This document shows, one piece after another, positions 61,728 through 64,000 of a DNA stretch of 64,000 nt (position 1 is its first letter; the number at the start of each line of letters is the position of its first letter). The stretch spans positions 1,971,501 to 2,035,500 of the forward strand of contig CP031585.1 of the NCBI GenBank assembly GCA_003217735.2. The letters are read 5' to 3'. Made by a program: the position numbers and the translations under genes. A model generated the notes under the pieces. The model saw only the letters and a list, made by a program, of their open reading frames with translations, ran no database searches and was not told the origin of the DNA. This DNA comes from Marinibacterium anthonyi. Lineage in GTDB: Bacteria > Pseudomonadota > Alphaproteobacteria > Rhodobacterales > Rhodobacteraceae.

Positions 61728-62264
61728 ATGACCCGAGCGATTCCCAACATCAACACCGCGCGTCTGACGCTGCGCGCCTTGCGGCCCGAGGACTTCGACC
61801 GCTTTGCCGAGTTGTGGGGATCGCCCACGGCCCAGCGTCACGCGGCGATCGGGCCGCTTTCGCGGTCGCGGGCCTGGGGGGTGTTCCTGCGGGTTGCGGG
61901 GCACTGGCACATGACCGGGTTCGGCGAATGGGCAATCGAGGACCGGCAGACGCGCCGGCTGATCGGGCAGGCCGGGTTTCGCTATTCGGTCAGCGACCTG
62001 GGCGCGGATTTCGATGCCTACCCTGAGGCGTCGGTCATGTTGATGCCCGAGATGCTGCACCAGCGGATCGGGGCCGAGGCGCTGGGTGCGGCGCATGACT
62101 GGTTCGACCGGGTGATCACCGGACCGGTGGTCGCGCGGGTGCGGGACGGAGACGGGGCCGGGGCGGCCCTGGCGACACGGTTGGGTTACGCGCGGCTGCG
62201 CGCAATAGACGAGACCGGCGGGCAGGTTCTGCTTTTAAGGCGGAATTCGCCCCCGGCGGGCTGA
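61728..62264 (+). CDS. GNAT-family N-acetyltransferase (RimJ/RimL type)
   Basis: 178 residues. The start INTARLTLRALRPEDFDRFAELWGSP and GEWAIEDRQTRRLIGQAGF are the acetyltransferase_3 pattern; EMLHQRIGAEALGAAHDWFD covers the pyrophosphate-loop helix, although the usual R/Q-x-x-G-x-G/A is written as QRIGAEA. It acetylates an unknown amine, perhaps a protein N-terminus or small molecule. It lies between acpP and fabF, breaking the usual fab order. Confidence 0.85.
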   Translation: MTRAIPNINTARLTLRALRPEDFDRFAELWGSPTAQRHAAIGPLSRSRAWGVFLRVAGHWHMTGFGEWAIEDRQTRRLIGQAGFRYSVSDLGADFDAYPEASVMLMPEMLHQRIGAEALGAAHDWFDRVITGPVVARVRDGDGAGAALATRLGYARLRAIDETGGQVLLLRRNSPPAG

Positions 62265-62352
62265 CACCGCCATCGGCGCGGTTCCCCTTGCCCATGGCCG
62301 GGGGCGCGCGGTATGAGCGGTGCGCACAAGAGAGAGAGGCAAGAGGGCTGAA

Positions 62353-63612
62353 ATGCGCAGAGTGGTTGTGACAGGGCTGGGTCTGGTGACGCCCCTGGCG
62401 AGCGGTGTCGAGGCGAGCTGGACGCGTCTTCTGGACGGTAAGTCGGGTGCCGGCACGATTGCCCGGTTCGACGCGGATCACCTGGCGACCAACTATGCCT
62501 GCGAAGTGCCGCGGGGCGATGGATCGGATGGAACGTTCAATCCGGACCAGTGGATGGAGCCGAAGGAACAGCGCAAGGTCGATGACTTTATCCTGTTCGG
62601 ATATGCCGCCGCCATCATGGCGGTCGAGGATTCGGGCTGGAAGCCCGAGGCCAAGGAAGACCGCGAACGCACCGGCGTGATGATCGGGTCGGGCATCGGG
62701 GGGCTGAGTTCGATCGCGGACACGTCGATCCTGCTGCGCGACCGTGGTCCGCGCCGGGTGTCGCCGTTCTTCATTCCCGGGGCGCTGATCAACCTTGTGT
62801 CGGGCCAGCTGAGCATCAAGTACGGTTTTCTGGGGCCCAACCATGCGGTCGTGACGGCCTGCGCCACCGGCACCCATGCCATCGGCGACGCCGCCCGGCT
62901 GATCCAGTACGGCGATGCCGACGTGATGGTCGCCGGCGGCACCGAAGCCGCGATCTGCGAGATCGGCATTGCCGGGTTCAACGCCTGCAAGGCGCTGTCG
63001 ACCAAGTACCGCGACAACCCGATGGCCGCGAGCCGGCCCTATGACAGCGACCGGGACGGGTTCGTCATGGGCGAGGGCGCGGGCGTGGTGGTTCTGGAAG
63101 ACTACGACCACGCCGTGGCGCGTGGCGCCAAGATCTATGCCGAAGTTCTGGGCTATGGCCTGTCGGGCGACGCCTATCACATCACCGCCCCGTCCGAGGA
63201 CGGCGACGGCGCCGAACGCGCCATGCGCGCGGCGCTGAAGTCGGCCAGGATGGAACCCGATGCGGTCGACTACATCAACGCGCACGGCACCTCGACCATG
63301 GCCGACACGATCGAGCTGGGCGCGGTGGAGCGCCTGTTGGGCAATTCGGCGGGCAAGGTGACCATGTCGTCGACCAAGTCGGCCATCGGCCACCTGCTGG
63401 GCGCTGCCGGCGCGGTCGAGGCGATCTTTTCGATCCTGGCGATCCGCGACCAGGTCGCGCCGCCGACGATCAACCTGGACAACCCCGCCGTGGACACGCC
63501 GATCGACCTGGCGGCCAATGCCAAGGTGGAACGTGAGATCAACGTGGCGCTGTCGAATTCCTTCGGGTTCGGCGGCACCAATGCCTGCGTGATCTTCGGA
63601 AAGGCAGCGTGA
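62353..63612 (+). CDS. fabF: 3-oxoacyl-ACP synthase II FabF
   Basis: 419 residues. MRRVVVTGLGLVTPLASGVE opens the protein. The catalytic triad is visible: Cys in VTACATGTHAIGD, His in NAHGTSTMADT, His in AIGHLLGAAGAVE. It elongates acyl-ACP with malonyl-ACP. The ATG at 62353 has AGAGGG upstream. The stop overlaps mltG (TGATG). Confidence 0.98.
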   Translation: MRRVVVTGLGLVTPLASGVEASWTRLLDGKSGAGTIARFDADHLATNYACEVPRGDGSDGTFNPDQWMEPKEQRKVDDFILFGYAAAIMAVEDSGWKPEAKEDRERTGVMIGSGIGGLSSIADTSILLRDRGPRRVSPFFIPGALINLVSGQLSIKYGFLGPNHAVVTACATGTHAIGDAARLIQYGDADVMVAGGTEAAICEIGIAGFNACKALSTKYRDNPMAASRPYDSDRDGFVMGEGAGVVVLEDYDHAVARGAKIYAEVLGYGLSGDAYHITAPSEDGDGAERAMRAALKSARMEPDAVDYINAHGTSTMADTIELGAVERLLGNSAGKVTMSSTKSAIGHLLGAAGAVEAIFSILAIRDQVAPPTINLDNPAVDTPIDLAANAKVEREINVALSNSFGFGGTNACVIFGKAA

Positions 63613-64000
63613 TGTGGCGCAGCCTGGCGTCCAATGTTCTGACCTTGCTGATCATCGCCCTGTTCCTGGTGGGCGGTCTGGTGCTGTGGGGGCAGGAGGA
63701 ATACCGCGCGGAGGGGCCGCTGGAGGCGCCGATGTGCCTGCGCGTGGAAAGCGGGTCGAACATGACCCGCGTGTCGCGCAAGCTGGCCGACCAGGGGGCC
63801 GTGTCCAGTGAGAAGCTGTTCCGGATCGGCGCGGATTATTCCGGCAAGTCCAGCGATCTGAAGGCCGGATCCTTCCTGGTGCCCGAGGGCAGTTCCATGG
63901 AAGGCATCGTCGATCTGATCACCCGGGGCGGCGCCAGCACCTGCGGCACGCAGGTGGTGTATCGCGTGGGCGTGACCCGGATCACCGCCGAGGTCGTCAC
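63612..64000 (+). CDS. mltG: endolytic murein transglycosylase MltG, N-terminal part
   Basis: Only the first 129 codons lie inside the window. One membrane segment (VLTLLIIALFLVGGLVLWG) is followed by the LysM-like part VESGSNMTRVSRKLADQGAV and LKAGSFLVPEGSSMEGIV, the standard MltG (YceG) front. MltG cleaves nascent glycan strands and sets their length. It follows fabF with overlapping TGATG, the usual roseobacter order. Confidence 0.9.
   Translation, partial: MWRSLASNVLTLLIIALFLVGGLVLWGQEEYRAEGPLEAPMCLRVESGSNMTRVSRKLADQGAVSSEKLFRIGADYSGKSSDLKAGSFLVPEGSSMEGIVDLITRGGASTCGTQVVYRVGVTRITAEVV

Overview
The window is high-GC DNA with densely packed operons and roseobacter-type gene order (rpsF-rpsR-rplI next to fabD-fabG-acpP-fabF-mltG, trigger factor, an Irr-type iron box, UgpBAEC). 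It reads as chromosome of an alphaproteobacterium of the Rhodobacteraceae/Roseobacter group. No rRNA, tRNA, insertion sequence, integrase or CRISPR array was seen. The assignment rests on gene content and protein features; no database search was possible.

Layout. (1) 1-6018: iron-linked genes, namely the start of one imelysin, a di-heme cytochrome-c-type oxidoreductase, a dps gene behind a near-perfect Irr (ICE) box, a DUF1289 protein, a second full imelysin and an Fe(III)-type periplasmic binding protein. (2) 6177-16407, mostly minus strand: a phosphopantetheinyl transferase, then an envelope module probably accessory to type VI secretion. It holds a PpkA-type Ser/Thr kinase with a periplasmic tail, an OmpA-like protein, a membrane-anchored M15 peptidase, a caspase-like/SEL1/peptidoglycan-binding protein, a Pro/Ala-rich TonB-like protein with a DUF4384-like end, two ExbD, one ExbB and a small periplasmic protein. 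(3) 16674-44383, plus strand: a complete type VI secretion system (T6SS) run in the order tssA, tssB, tssC, hcp, tagJ, tssE, tssF, tssG, clpV, a voltage-gated sodium-channel-like gene, a giant TssB-repeat-TssC fusion, vgrG, an unknown gene, fha, tssK, tssL (with OmpA domain), tssM, tagF, pppA. tssJ is absent. (4) 44503-53006: a UgpBAEC-type importer, a DAO-family oxidoreductase, a porin-like protein and trigger factor. (5) 53397-64000: a small roseobacter-type protein, a lytic transglycosylase lipoprotein, ribosomal proteins L9, S18 and S6, two YceI-type proteins (one fused to cytochrome b561), and the fatty acid synthesis cluster fabD-fabG-acpP-fabF leading into mltG.

How it works together. 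The T6SS has the complete threonine phosphorylation switch: kinase PpkA, phosphatase PppA, FHA reader, TagF, and a TssL whose N-terminus has a candidate phospho-threonine in a TVIRPNPGG context. The strongest unusual feature lies between clpV and vgrG. There a four-Arg S4, TLESWS-filter sodium channel overlaps by ATGA a 1213-residue protein that starts with a near copy of TssB, continues with about twenty short acidic D-[IV]-L-S-G-L / D-D-L-L-G-D-L motifs at a 20-21 residue period, and ends in a TssC-like domain lacking the TssC C-terminal strand region. This looks like a second, non-canonical sheath-related protein, possibly a cap, scaffold or recruitment platform, which the channel could link to membrane voltage or sodium.

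Other notable signals are two copies of a long hairpin whose 15-nt loop is an ideal G-quadruplex sequence on the opposite strand, each just beyond a terminator; a domain shared by the kinase and the TonB-like protein; and a 15-codon minigene that bridges the fusion gene and vgrG by overlapping stops and starts.
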